This document shows, one piece after another, positions 8,302 through 17,674 of a stretch of 52,934 nucleotides of DNA (positions are counted from its first letter, which is position 1; every line of letters begins with the position of its first letter). This stretch comes from Planctomycetia bacterium (GTDB lineage Bacteria; Planctomycetota; Planctomycetia; Pirellulales; Thermoguttaceae). The stretch lies in contig JAUNBJ010000011.1 of assembly GCA_030535245.1 (NCBI GenBank), positions 1 through 52,934 on the forward strand, given 5' to 3'. A program made the position numbers and the translations under genes. The notes under the pieces were generated by a model, which did no database searches, was not told the origin of the DNA, and worked only from the letters and a program-made list of their open reading frames with translations.

Positions 8302-11300
8302 ATGAAAAAATTTTGGATGGCGTGGGCCTTCGGGGTAATATTTTCGGTTTTCGGTTGGGGGCAGGAGCTTCCGATGGCGGAGGAGGCGGAGGAATCCACC
8401 CCGACGGTGGGGGTCTTTCCGCAGGCGAATCGGGAGGTTCTGAAAAATTTGGCCGACGCGCGGAAGCTGGTGACGTTGGAGCGTTATGCGGAGGCGGTTC
8501 GGAAAATTGGGGAGGTACTGGCGATTCCGGAGGACTGCCTGGTTCCGGACGAGAAGGATGGGAATCTGTTTCGGAGTTTGAAAACGGAGGCGGAGCGGCT
8601 TTTGGAGGCGTTACCAACGCGGGGCCGGGAGCTGTACGAGTTGGAGTATGGCACGACGGCCCGCCAGCTTTTGGACGAGGGGATTCAGAAGGGGGACGTT
8701 TCGGAGATTGCGGCGGTATCACGACAATATTTTTACACGAAGGCAGGCGAGGAAGCGGCGTTTTTGGTGGCGATGAACCATCTGGACAATCAGCGTCCGA
8801 TTCCGGCAGCGATTTTATTTCGGAAGCTGTACGCCCATGCGGCGCCACGGGAGCGTTTTTCGCCACTTTTGCCGATCCTGTTGGCGGCAGCCTGGGAAGC
8901 GTCGGGGAACGGGACGGAGGCGGAAAAGCTGATTCAGGAAGCGGAACTGGAAAAGACGCCGGGGTGGAAGCAACTTCAGGTACGTGGTGTTTCGGCGGAA
9001 AAACTGCGTGCGGTGGAGCTGGTTCGCATGTTGCAGGAGCAGTTTCCGAAGGTGTCGGCGGGGGGGGATACCGTGCTGCGGAACTGGGAACTTTTCCGGG
9101 GGAATGTGCAGCGTAACGCGACCGTGCAGGCAGACATGCCGGTACTGAGTCCGATATGGCGTGTTTCGGTGCCGGACAACCCGGAAGCGTCGGCGATTGT
9201 GGAGGTGATTCGGCAGTATCGGGAGGAATTTGAACTGGTGGACATTTCCGCAACGGTGCCGTTGGTGGTGGGGGACACGGTACTTATGCGGACGCTCTGG
9301 AACCTGACGGCGGTCGATTTGGCGACGGGGCGTCGGCTTTGGGAAGTGCCGTCCAAAGATTATACGGAAGTGCTGAACGTTCTGGGAGCCTCCCTGTCGT
9401 TGCCGCGTGCTTCGGGGGAAAGCGACCAGGAGCGTCTTTCGCGGATGGTATCGCTGGTCAAATGGCGGCTATGGAGCGAGGGGATTTACGGCAATCTTTC
9501 CAGCAACGGCACGCTGGTTTTTTGCGTGGAGGATACGCTGGACAACATGGTGGAAGGTTTTGCGCCGCAGCGGACGGTTCGCCCGATGATGGGGAATGCG
9601 ACGGACACCGAAGTGCCGGTTCGTCCCAACCGTTTGGCAGCGTACAATATCCGCAGTGGAAAACTGATCTGGCACATCGGCAGCACGGCGTCGCGATGGA
9701 GCCTTCCGGAACCGGACACGATGTTTTTGGGATCGCCGCTTCCGATAGGGGATGAGCTTTTCGTGTTGGGGCAGCAAGGGGGGGAAGTGCGGCTGTTTGC
9801 GTTGGACGCGGCAACGGGAAAGACGAAATGGAAGCAGTCGCTTTGCCTGGTGGCGCCGGGGCCGCAGATGTTGGAAAATGTGGCCCTTTCGCCGTCGTAC
9901 GCGAACGGGATTCTGGTCTGTCCGACGCCGAATCGTACGTTGGTGGCGGTCGATATTGCCGCCCACGCAATCCTGTGGGGGAACACCTACGAAAAAGACG
10001 ACCAGGCGGGGAAAAACAGCCCGTTGGCGGGTATACCGCTTGGGGGAGGCCGAGGCACGTCCCGGCAGCTCATGATGCTCCAGCCCGAATCGCGAATCGA
10101 TTCCAGCGTGCTGTTGGCGGGAGACCGGGTTCTGTACCTGCCCAGGGATTCGCAGAGCCTGCTTTGCCTGAACCTTTCGGACGGCAAGGAAGTTTGGAGG
10201 AAAGGTGTTGCGAATTTTCAATATATCGCGTCGGTAACGGCTCAGGAGGTGTTTCTGGTCCGTCCGAACAGGTTCGAGAAATGGGCGTTGAAAGATGGAA
10301 CCCGGATGGGGGAAGTCGCCCTGCCGGACGGCGAGGTGTCGGGGTTCGGGTTTTCCAATGGGAAAGAATATTTTTTGCCGATGTCCGGGGGCAGCGTGAT
10401 GAAAATCGACCTGAAAACGATGGGGATTGTGGGGGTGGAGAAGTCACCGATGGGCGACGTTCCCGGTTCGCTCGTTCCGGCGGGGGAGTGGGTGCTTTCG
10501 CAGCGGGTCGATTCGCTGGATGCGTTTGTGCAGCGGAAGGCGTTGGAGGCGTTTGTGAAGGAGCGGTATGCCCGCGATCCCAACTCCCCTGAGGCGATCG
10601 TGCTGGAGGCGATGGAGTGTTGGAAAAATGGCGATTTGCCGGGGGCTGCTGCGCTGCTGCGTAAGGGGGGGGACTACACGAAAAAACCGTTGCTGGCGGT
10701 GCTTCTGGAGGGAATCGAAACGGACTTTGCGGCGTTCGAGGGGACGCGTGAGGAGATTCAGGAGCTGATTCGCGACCCGAAGGAGGTATTGCAGCTTTAC
10801 CCCCGACTGATTATCGGCATGGAGAAGGCGGGGCGTTACGACGAAGCGATGGCGGAATGCCGCAAGCTGTTCGACGTGATTCAGAACACCCCCAAAAGCA
10901 TGGAACTGCGGGAGGACGACCAGTCTGTCGGTTCGGCGGATCAGTGGCTGGGGTTGCATTTTGCGAACCTGATCGACAAGACCGACGCGGTGAAAAAATT
11001 GGCGGAAGGGGAGTTTGCCGAATTGCAAGAAGCGTTTGTGAAGTGGCACAAGAGGCACGAGGAGCCGACGTTTGAGCAGAAAATCGATGCGGAAACGGCG
11101 TCGCTTTTGGCACGTTATCGGGCGACGCGGATACGGTTCGCCTGCCTGCCGTTCCCGGAAGTGATGCGGAACGATTTTTTGACGCTTTTGGAAAAATGCG
11201 GGCGGTTCACCGAGCTGGAAACGTTCCTGCTGGGAGAGATTACCGACGAAGAAAAGCGTCCGGCGGTGTATGCGCAGCTGGTGCAGCGTTTTGCGGCGTC

Positions 11301-13494
11301 CCCCATGCCGCGGGCGGCGGTGCCGTACTGGAAATGGCTGGCGAAAAACGTTCCGGGGGAAAAACTTTTGGATGGGAAAACGGCGGAAGAATGGCGGAAT
11401 GGACTTCCGGAAGGGGACGAAATTCGAGAAGCTATCGCGTATCAACCTGCCTGGAAGCCGGGAAAGATGATCGTTCGGCAATATTCGGAGGGAACGTCGG
11501 GGGGGGCGAAGAAGGGAATCAGCCATGGCCATGCCCATGAAATCTCCATGGAGCTGGACGAACCGGTTTCACTGCCATTTCAGGAAATACAAATCGGGCG
11601 AACCGCCGGGAACCCGATCCTGTGTGGGAGCAACGCGTGGGGAGAAAAACTCTGGATGCGCAACATGCTGGTGCTTCCCGAAAACGCGACCCTTCCGAAC
11701 ACCGACCAGTTTTCAGGGGATATTCCTTTTTCACACAACGCGACGCTGGGGCATATCCTGTTCCTGGGGAGTTCGCAAACCCTCATGGCGGTGGATCTTT
11801 CCGACACGGCCCGGCTTTCCGGCGACGCGAAGATTCTTTGGCGTTGGTCGTCGCGTCCTCGTCAGCCCGACGTTCCGGAGCACCTCCAGACGCTGGTAAA
11901 GCGGATTGAGAATAAAATCCCGTCGTTTGGTATCGTGAGCACGTTTCCCACGTCGCTTTCCGGGATTCTTTCCGTTTCGGAAGATTGCGTCGTCTTTCTG
12001 AACGAGGGGAAAATCACCGCCCTGAATCCGACCACCGGCACGTTCCTCTGGGAGCGGAACCAGAAAAAAGAAAACGGCGGGGATTACACGTGGGCTTTCG
12101 GGAACCGGTTGCATCTGTTTCTTTCCGACGAAATGGAGATGGCAAACATCCAGGTGAGTATGGATTTGCCGGAAACGGAATCGGTCTCCCTGCTTTTGAA
12201 AGAGGTTTCCACGAAAGAGCTTTTCGCCGCAGCGTCCGACGATTCGCCGCGTGGCAAGGCGCTGCAGCAGTTTGGGAAGCAGTTTGGGCTGCACGATCGC
12301 TCCTCCCTTCGGGTACTGGATGCGCGAACGGGGAAGGAACTTGGTAAAAAAAGTTTCCCGTTCTCCCCATTCCGGTCCGAACAGGTGGAAATCGACGGAA
12401 AAATCCTGTTGAGTTTCGGCAAATCCCAGGCATATGGGTGGTACGACATAGAAGCGGAAAAATTCGTATGGCTGTATCTCGATATGAGGAACAGGCAGGC
12501 TCCGGATTGGCAGGGGCAAGGCGGTTTGGTGAAGGAACAGGGGTTGCTGGTTTTCCTCGACGCGGAAAGTCGGGCGGAAATCCGCGACCTGTTTACCGGC
12601 GAGCTGCTGGGAAAGACGGAACCGCTGCTGTCCGGGGAGCAGCGAAAGCAAAATAAAAAATATTGCTCCTGGGTACATCCGGACATCGACGATGGCGTGC
12701 TGTTTACGCTTTCCGAAATCGCGTCGGAAGCTCCCATCGACCCGGATGAGGATCCGGAAGAACCTCCGGAGGACGACGAAAAAACGAAGAAAGACGACGT
12801 GGATATCCGCCTGGCTCCCATTTATAATGTGGTCTCGGACGAAATTCACCACGCGTCGATTTTTCGGTTCGACCGTTCGGGGAAAATGCTCTGGGAGCGG
12901 CCGATTACGGAGCCGGGAGGCTGGCTTCTGACCGCCATTCCATCGAAGATGCCGCTGGTGGGGTTGGCATGGACGAAGAACGTCTTTCAGAAAAAACTGG
13001 GCCAGAATTACGTTTCGCAGATTTTCCATTTTTACGACCAACGGAACGGACGCATGGTTTTGAACATGGAATCGAATCGTGCTTCCGGTTCCCTTCAGCT
13101 TTGTGGCATTCCGAAGGAGCAGAAAATCGTCATGAATTTGTCCAACGGTTCGGTCGAGTTCCTTTTCACGGATGAACCGTTTGCGAACGATCCGCCGAAA
13201 GTGATTCGTCCCGATTACTCCGCGGAGATCAATGCGCAAAAAAAACAGATCGCCGCGCTCGAGAACAAGCTTGCCGATCTGGACAAACAGATTCAGACCC
13301 GTACCGAGGAGTTCCAAAAAAGAGAAAAACCGAGTCCCAGCGATCGGATGATGTTCGACAACAGCATCCAGCAACTGGAACGGCAGAAGAATATCTGTAA
13401 GAATCAGCTTCAGACGCTCGCACGGCGATTGGAGACGCTGGATCAACTTCAGGAATCGACGAAACAGGCGTCGGAAGGGAAGCAGGCACCATGA
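8302..13494 (+). CDS. Giant secreted PQQ-like beta-propeller protein with TPR and coiled coil (1730 aa)
   Basis: Residues 1-21 form a signal peptide (MKKFWMAWAFGVIFSVFGWG). Residues of about 40-270 look helical and TPR-like. Next comes a PQQ/WD-type propeller segment with repeated blades such as YNIRSGKLIWHIG, LDAATGKTKWKQS and LNLSDGKEVWRKG. A second helical region (RYDEAMAECRKLFD) is followed by a second propeller (DLSDTARLSGDAKILWRW, LNPTTGTFLWER). An acidic linker (DPDEDPEEPPEDDEKTKK) and about 90 residues of C-terminal coiled coil end the protein. No quinone-dehydrogenase catalytic set or haem motif is visible, so it is more likely a scaffold or binding protein of the cell envelope than an enzyme (inference). 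It overlaps the next gene by 4 nt (ATGA), indicating translational coupling. Confidence 0.85.
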   Translation: MKKFWMAWAFGVIFSVFGWGQELPMAEEAEESTPTVGVFPQANREVLKNLADARKLVTLERYAEAVRKIGEVLAIPEDCLVPDEKDGNLFRSLKTEAERLLEALPTRGRELYELEYGTTARQLLDEGIQKGDVSEIAAVSRQYFYTKAGEEAAFLVAMNHLDNQRPIPAAILFRKLYAHAAPRERFSPLLPILLAAAWEASGNGTEAEKLIQEAELEKTPGWKQLQVRGVSAEKLRAVELVRMLQEQFPKVSAGGDTVLRNWELFRGNVQRNATVQADMPVLSPIWRVSVPDNPEASAIVEVIRQYREEFELVDISATVPLVVGDTVLMRTLWNLTAVDLATGRRLWEVPSKDYTEVLNVLGASLSLPRASGESDQERLSRMVSLVKWRLWSEGIYGNLSSNGTLVFCVEDTLDNMVEGFAPQRTVRPMMGNATDTEVPVRPNRLAAYNIRSGKLIWHIGSTASRWSLPEPDTMFLGSPLPIGDELFVLGQQGGEVRLFALDAATGKTKWKQSLCLVAPGPQMLENVALSPSYANGILVCPTPNRTLVAVDIAAHAILWGNTYEKDDQAGKNSPLAGIPLGGGRGTSRQLMMLQPESRIDSSVLLAGDRVLYLPRDSQSLLCLNLSDGKEVWRKGVANFQYIASVTAQEVFLVRPNRFEKWALKDGTRMGEVALPDGEVSGFGFSNGKEYFLPMSGGSVMKIDLKTMGIVGVEKSPMGDVPGSLVPAGEWVLSQRVDSLDAFVQRKALEAFVKERYARDPNSPEAIVLEAMECWKNGDLPGAAALLRKGGDYTKKPLLAVLLEGIETDFAAFEGTREEIQELIRDPKEVLQLYPRLIIGMEKAGRYDEAMAECRKLFDVIQNTPKSMELREDDQSVGSADQWLGLHFANLIDKTDAVKKLAEGEFAELQEAFVKWHKRHEEPTFEQKIDAETASLLARYRATRIRFACLPFPEVMRNDFLTLLEKCGRFTELETFLLGEITDEEKRPAVYAQLVQRFAASPMPRAAVPYWKWLAKNVPGEKLLDGKTAEEWRNGLPEGDEIREAIAYQPAWKPGKMIVRQYSEGTSGGAKKGISHGHAHEISMELDEPVSLPFQEIQIGRTAGNPILCGSNAWGEKLWMRNMLVLPENATLPNTDQFSGDIPFSHNATLGHILFLGSSQTLMAVDLSDTARLSGDAKILWRWSSRPRQPDVPEHLQTLVKRIENKIPSFGIVSTFPTSLSGILSVSEDCVVFLNEGKITALNPTTGTFLWERNQKKENGGDYTWAFGNRLHLFLSDEMEMANIQVSMDLPETESVSLLLKEVSTKELFAAASDDSPRGKALQQFGKQFGLHDRSSLRVLDARTGKELGKKSFPFSPFRSEQVEIDGKILLSFGKSQAYGWYDIEAEKFVWLYLDMRNRQAPDWQGQGGLVKEQGLLVFLDAESRAEIRDLFTGELLGKTEPLLSGEQRKQNKKYCSWVHPDIDDGVLFTLSEIASEAPIDPDEDPEEPPEDDEKTKKDDVDIRLAPIYNVVSDEIHHASIFRFDRSGKMLWERPITEPGGWLLTAIPSKMPLVGLAWTKNVFQKKLGQNYVSQIFHFYDQRNGRMVLNMESNRASGSLQLCGIPKEQKIVMNLSNGSVEFLFTDEPFANDPPKVIRPDYSAEINAQKKQIAALENKLADLDKQIQTRTEEFQKREKPSPSDRMMFDNSIQQLERQKNICKNQLQTLARRLETLDQLQESTKQASEGKQAP

Positions 13495-14489
13495 ACCGTT
13501 TTTCGCTGGCCGTACTGATCTGTCTGGTTCCGACCCTGCTGGGGGCCGACGAGGTGGATGTCGCCGTGTCGCGAGGCCTGGAATGGCTGGCAGCGCAGCA
13601 ATCCCGTTCCGGACGCTGGACGGCCAATGGGGGGGAATATCCCACCGCCATGACCGCCCTGGCCGTGTTGGCGTTGACGGCCGAAGGCTCCACGACGATG
13701 CAGGGAAAATATGCTCCCAACATCCGCCGTGGCGTCGATTTTTTGCTGGCCCAATCCCGTTCCAACGGACTGATCGGTTCCGCCAGCGATCAGCGTTACA
13801 CCTACGGCCATGGTTACGCCATGCTCGCGTTGGCCCAGGTGCTTGGCGAGGAGGAGGACGTGGAGCGTCGGGAGCAGCTTGTCGACACGCTTGTTCGGGC
13901 CGTCCGGTTTTCCGCCGACGCGCAGACCAAAGCGGGCGGCTGGGGGTACGTCAGCGCCAAAGATGGCCACGATTTCGACGAGGGTTCCACCACCATCACG
14001 CAGGTACAGGGGCTGCGGGCCTGCCGCAACGCCGGGATTCCCGTTCCCAAAGACACCATCGACAAGGCCATCGCGTACATCCACCGTTGCACGAACGACG
14101 ACGGTGGCGTCCAGTATTCCTCCACCCAGGGAGGCCCCGGACGTCCCGCCATCACCGCCGCCGCCATTGCCTGCCTGTACAACGCCGGCGACTACGACGA
14201 CAAATACGTCCCCCGCATGTTGAAATTCTGTGCCGTCAGCCTGGAAGACGTCCACGGTTCCGCCATGGGGTTCTGGCACTACGCCCATTTTTACTACGCG
14301 CAGGTCATGTACCGGCAAGGGGGCGAGGAGTGGGAAAAATATATCCGCACCATCGCGAAAAAACTCGTTTCCGAAATCGATTCCTCCGGCTGCTGGTCTC
14401 AGGGGTTTGTCGGGCACGTTTATACCACCGCCAATAATTTGATCATTTTGCAGCTGCGACTTGGACATTTACCGATTTTCCAGAGGTGA
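13491..14489 (+). CDS. Secreted prenyltransferase/squalene-oxidase-repeat protein
   Basis: A 332-aa protein with a signal peptide ([18 protein letters not shown], then ADE). Repeating alpha/alpha-toroid units are seen: [29 protein letters not shown], a GGWGYVS block and [14 protein letters not shown]. The DxDD catalytic motif of squalene-hopene cyclases is not visible, and export argues against a lipid cyclase. PVC genomes carry many such exported toroid proteins of unknown role next to MoxR genes. It overlaps the PQQ-propeller gene by 4 nt and precedes moxR by 32 nt. Confidence 0.8.
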   Translation: MNRFSLAVLICLVPTLLGADEVDVAVSRGLEWLAAQQSRSGRWTANGGEYPTAMTALAVLALTAEGSTTMQGKYAPNIRRGVDFLLAQSRSNGLIGSASDQRYTYGHGYAMLALAQVLGEEEDVERREQLVDTLVRAVRFSADAQTKAGGWGYVSAKDGHDFDEGSTTITQVQGLRACRNAGIPVPKDTIDKAIAYIHRCTNDDGGVQYSSTQGGPGRPAITAAAIACLYNAGDYDDKYVPRMLKFCAVSLEDVHGSAMGFWHYAHFYYAQVMYRQGGEEWEKYIRTIAKKLVSEIDSSGCWSQGFVGHVYTTANNLIILQLRLGHLPIFQR

Positions 14490-14521
14490 GAAACCAATCC
14501 CATATTTCCGAGGATACTTTT

Positions 14522-15544
14522 ATGAATACCAATAAACTCCATGAATCACGTGAGAAAATTCACGAACAACTGACCCAGGTGATCGTGGGGCAGGACGACG
14601 TTATCGAGGAACTGATCATTGCGTTGTGCTGTCAGGCACATGCCATTCTGGAAGGGGTGCCGGGGCTGGCGAAAACGTTGCTTGTCAGTACGCTTTCCCG
14701 CACGATGAATCTGTCGTTCAACCGCATTCAGTTCACCCCCGACCTCATGCCGGGCGACATCACCGGAACCGACATCATCGAGGAGGACAAAACCTCCGGA
14801 AAACGGGACTATCGATTCATCGAGGGGCCGCTGTTTGCCAACGTCGTGCTGGCCGACGAGATCAACCGTACGCCCCCCAAAACCCAGGCCGCGTTGCTGG
14901 AAGCGATGCAGGAACGGCAGGTTTCGGTAGGGCGGGTGCGTCATGTTTTGCCGAAGCCGTTTTTCGTGCTGGCTACGCAGAACCCCATCGAACAGGAGGG
15001 AACGTACAACCTCCCCGAAGCGCAGCAAGACCGGTTCATGTTTAAGATTCTGGTGAAATATCCCAGTTTTCAGGAGGAATTTGAGGTGGCTCGCCGAACG
15101 ACGTCGGTGATGAAAGACGACGTCCGTCCCGTATTGTCCGCCGACGATATTTTTGAAATCCAGCAAATGGTGCGTGAAGTCCCCATTTCCGACCACCTGA
15201 TTCGCTTTGCGTTGGCACTGGTGCGGCAGACCCGTGTCGGCGAAAGCGATCTGCCGGAATTTATCACCGAAAATCTGGCCTGGGGTGCCGGGCCGCGTGC
15301 GGTGCAATTTTTGCTGCTCGGAGCCAAAGCCCGTGCCCTGCTTCTGGGACGGAGCCATGTAACGACCGAAGATGTGCAAAAGCTGGCGTATCCGGTGCTG
15401 CGTCACCGTCTGGCCCTCAATTTTACCGCCGAAAGTGAGGGGAAAACGACCGATGAAATCATCGCCCGCCTTTTGGACGAAACGCCTGCCAAAGAGGACG
15501 CGTTGTTGAATCACCCCCGATTTAAAAACATGTTTACCGCGTAA
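14522..15544 (+). CDS. MoxR family AAA+ ATPase
   Basis: A 340-aa AAA+ chaperone-like ATPase. Walker A is GVPGLAKT (45-52), Walker B VVLADEIN (108-115), and the sensor segment [22 protein letters not shown] is typical of MoxR. MoxR proteins act with DUF58/VWA partners in envelope-associated maturation, and here the DUF58 gene lies 177 nt downstream. ATG 14522 was chosen because GAGGAT lies 7 nt upstream; a GTG at 14486 overlapping the previous gene is a possible alternative adding 12 residues. Confidence 0.92.
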   Translation: MNTNKLHESREKIHEQLTQVIVGQDDVIEELIIALCCQAHAILEGVPGLAKTLLVSTLSRTMNLSFNRIQFTPDLMPGDITGTDIIEEDKTSGKRDYRFIEGPLFANVVLADEINRTPPKTQAALLEAMQERQVSVGRVRHVLPKPFFVLATQNPIEQEGTYNLPEAQQDRFMFKILVKYPSFQEEFEVARRTTSVMKDDVRPVLSADDIFEIQQMVREVPISDHLIRFALALVRQTRVGESDLPEFITENLAWGAGPRAVQFLLLGAKARALLLGRSHVTTEDVQKLAYPVLRHRLALNFTAESEGKTTDEIIARLLDETPAKEDALLNHPRFKNMFTA

Positions 15545-15554
15545 GGAGGATTCC

Positions 15555-15725
15555 ATGCGACGACGTGATTTGATGAAAACCGCTGTCCTGGCCGCCGGTC
15601 TGTCCCCCTTTCGCAGGTTCGATCAGGCCGAAACGTACTATAAATTGATCGATTTGGGCGTCCGTTCCTTCGCGACCGACTACCCCGTGGAATTTCTGAA
15701 AGCCATCGAAGGATTAGCGTCATGA
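15555..15725 (+). pseudogene. Collapsed glycerophosphodiester phosphodiesterase (56-codon in-frame remnant)
   Basis: An intact 56-codon frame with a strong RBS (AAGGAGGA at 15543-15550). It begins with a twin-arginine-like leader (MRRRDLMKTAVLAAGL) and ends with LIDLGVRSFATDYP, which I recognise as the C-terminal signature of glycerophosphodiester phosphodiesterases. The whole catalytic TIM barrel (roughly 230-250 residues) is missing between them. The remnant overlaps the DUF58 start by 4 nt (ATGA at 15722-15725), so it may be kept to pass ribosomes from moxR to DUF58. The alternative is a genuine small exported peptide. Confidence 0.6.
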
Positions 15726-16609
15726 CCGATCGGAAACTTTTTCAGCCCGAAGCACTGAAACGGATTCACAAACTCGATTTGCGGGCAAGGTACGTCATGG
15801 AGGGACTCCTTTCCGGAATGCACAAAAGCCCGTTTTTCGGCCAGTCCATGGAATTTCTCCAACACCGCCAGTATACCCGCGGCGACGACTTGCGACGGAT
15901 CGACTGGAAAGTGTGGGGGAAACAGGATAAATTCTACGTCAAACAGTACGAGGAGGAAACCAACTTGCGGGCCGTGCTGATGGTGGACGCTTCGGAAAGC
16001 ATGCGCTACGGTGGACGCCCCGACGCCATGACCAAATACGAATATGCCGCGACCCTGGCCGTTTCTCTGGGATATTTGCTCCTCCAGCAACAGGACGCTG
16101 TCGGGTGCGTGCGGTTCGACGACGACCTGCGGCAGATTGTCCCCGCCACCTCCGGACGCGGACACCTCAATACCATCGTTCAGTCGCTGGAAACGGGAGA
16201 AATGCGGGAGAAAACCGACCTTTCCACCATCCTTGCCCGTACTGCCGAGCTGTTCCCCCGTCGCGGCATGGTGATTCTCTTTTCCGACCTGTTCATTCCC
16301 CGTGCGGGGCTTTGGTCCGGCCTGAAAACCCTCCGTTCCCGTGGTCATGACGTGATCGTGTTTCACGTCCTCGACCCCGATGAGCGACGGTTCACCTTCC
16401 ACGGCCCCACCCGCTTCGACGGCTTGGAACAGTCTGGATTCCTCCGCTGCAATCCCCGCGCCCTCCGTGAAGGATACCTCGAATTTTTCGAGAAATACCT
16501 CGACGAAATCCGCTCCGGCTGCGCGGCCTGTCGTGTGGACTATAACCTTGCCGACACGGGCGACCCCCTCGACGCAACCCTCTCCCGAATGCTCCTGAAA
16601 CGCCAGTAA
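15722..16609 (+). CDS. DUF58 domain protein, MoxR partner
   Basis: A 295-aa protein with the DUF58 hallmark YTRGDDLRRIDWKVWGK (51-67) and a von Willebrand A-like fold starting LMVDASES, in which D89-x-S91-x-S93 forms a metal-ion site. It has no signal peptide or obvious membrane segment. In known MoxR loci the DUF58 protein is the ATPase partner, and conserved neighbours usually include BatA/BatB-type VWA membrane proteins. None follow here: the next gene is convergent after only 7 nt. Translation is coupled to the short upstream remnant. Confidence 0.88.
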   Translation: MTDRKLFQPEALKRIHKLDLRARYVMEGLLSGMHKSPFFGQSMEFLQHRQYTRGDDLRRIDWKVWGKQDKFYVKQYEEETNLRAVLMVDASESMRYGGRPDAMTKYEYAATLAVSLGYLLLQQQDAVGCVRFDDDLRQIVPATSGRGHLNTIVQSLETGEMREKTDLSTILARTAELFPRRGMVILFSDLFIPRAGLWSGLKTLRSRGHDVIVFHVLDPDERRFTFHGPTRFDGLEQSGFLRCNPRALREGYLEFFEKYLDEIRSGCAACRVDYNLADTGDPLDATLSRMLLKRQ

Positions 16610-16616
16610 AAAGCGG

Positions 16617-17243
16617 TCAGGCACGCTTCTTCCGAATGACAATATCTGAAAACGTCAGAACCCCCACCATCCCCATATACAACATAAAAACCTGAAGAAA
16701 GGCCATCACCATCAGAACAACCGGACCTCCCCAACCCGCCTCCGCAACGGTTTCCGCAAGCGTTTCCATCACCTCCAGAAGCCCTATGAACCCCAGCAAC
16801 ACGACCATCGCCATGACACACAAAAATAGGCTCGTTTGCACACGAAACTCCCAGACCTCCGATTCTTTGCGGGAGATCCATAAAAAATAGAGGAGAAAAC
16901 AGACCCCATAAGGCACCACAAAAGCCAACGCGACAAACCCCGCCAAAAAAAGATGGAGCACGAAATAAATCCGTAAAATCACCGGCGATAACAAAAGCAG
17001 AACCGTCCCGAAAATCGCCGCGTGCCGCCATTTCTTCCCCCTGTCGGCACACGGTATTTCCAACGCGAAAAACGGCAGCCACAGAAGCAACGTCATTGGC
17101 AACCCCATCGGCCAGTCCGTTAAATCGTACCCCCGCATAAGGAATCCGGCCAAACTCCCAAACCCCACCAGCTGCCAGAGCACCCCTGTTCCAATCGCCG
17201 TGATGTAATGATTTATAGGGCCTTTTTTAATCAAAAATTTCAT
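16617..17243 (-). CDS. Polytopic membrane protein of unknown function (208 aa)
   Basis: Unrecognised. About five to six hydrophobic segments are visible (for example MTLLLWLPFFALEI, AAIFGTVLLLLSPVILRI and FLAGFVALAFVVPYGVCFLLYFLW), with a basic C-terminus (RKKRA). ATG 17243 was preferred over the one at 17270 because GGAGG stands 6 nt upstream of it. The gene has its own perfect consensus promoter and runs convergent to the DUF58 gene. Confidence 0.7.
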   Translation of the reverse strand: MKFLIKKGPINHYITAIGTGVLWQLVGFGSLAGFLMRGYDLTDWPMGLPMTLLLWLPFFALEIPCADRGKKWRHAAIFGTVLLLLSPVILRIYFVLHLFLAGFVALAFVVPYGVCFLLYFLWISRKESEVWEFRVQTSLFLCVMAMVVLLGFIGLLEVMETLAETVAEAGWGGPVVLMVMAFLQVFMLYMGMVGVLTFSDIVIRKKRA

Positions 17244-17309
17244 TTCGGCCTCCGTTTTTTTTGACGTCAAACAGAAAATCGAGCCCGTGACGAAGCGGTT
17301 CCAGAGAAA

Positions 17310-17338
17310 ATTATACCCGAATGGTACCCCAATGTCAA
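17310..17338 (-). promoter_or_regulatory. Perfect consensus sigma70 promoter
   Basis: Minus strand: TTGACA (17338-17333), 17-bp spacer, TATAAT (17315-17310). It leaves a leader of about 60 nt before ATG 17243. Confidence 0.85.
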
Positions 17339-17339
17339 G

Positions 17340-17597
17340 TTTTCAGGGGAAGGGGGGGATAACGTGGCTTGCGTGGGTGCGATCAAGTTTCCTTGCGAGT
17401 TTGGGCAAGATGGGGTGATTCCCCTCTTTTCAGAGGGGTGGCAGCCGAGGCTCGCGGGGTGTTTTAAACTTGGGAAAGCGTTCACCACTTCGGAACTACC
17501 CCCCGCCCTGACGGGCGTACCCCTTCAAAGAAGGGGAATTCGTACGGCATGCAGAAAGTTTGATCGCAGCCGCTTGCGCTGGGTAACATGGTACCCC
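17340..17597. repeat. Gene-free gap with a large imperfect inverted repeat
   Basis: Two related hairpin units face each other. Unit one starts with CCCCTCT/AGAGGGG (17421-17438), unit two with CCCCTTC/GAAGGGG (17520-17536). The flanks extend the similarity: 17417-17470 resembles the reverse complement of 17485-17540. The outer parts (GCGATCAAGTTT near 17380 and AAGTTTGATCGC near 17555) are also inverted. It looks like a MITE or other non-coding mobile repeat. No open frame with a ribosome site is seen. Confidence 0.5.
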
Positions 17598-17625
17598 TTT
17601 TGATTTTTTCCGCATGGGCTACAAT
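17598..17625 (+). promoter_or_regulatory. Possible glnS promoter
   Basis: TTTTGA (17598-17603), 16-bp spacer, TACAAT (17620-17625), about 50 nt upstream of ATG 17675. The -35 box is weak. Confidence 0.4.
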
Positions 17626-17674
17626 AATGGAAATTCATTTTCCCTAATTTTTATTACTTTTGCATCGGATCATC

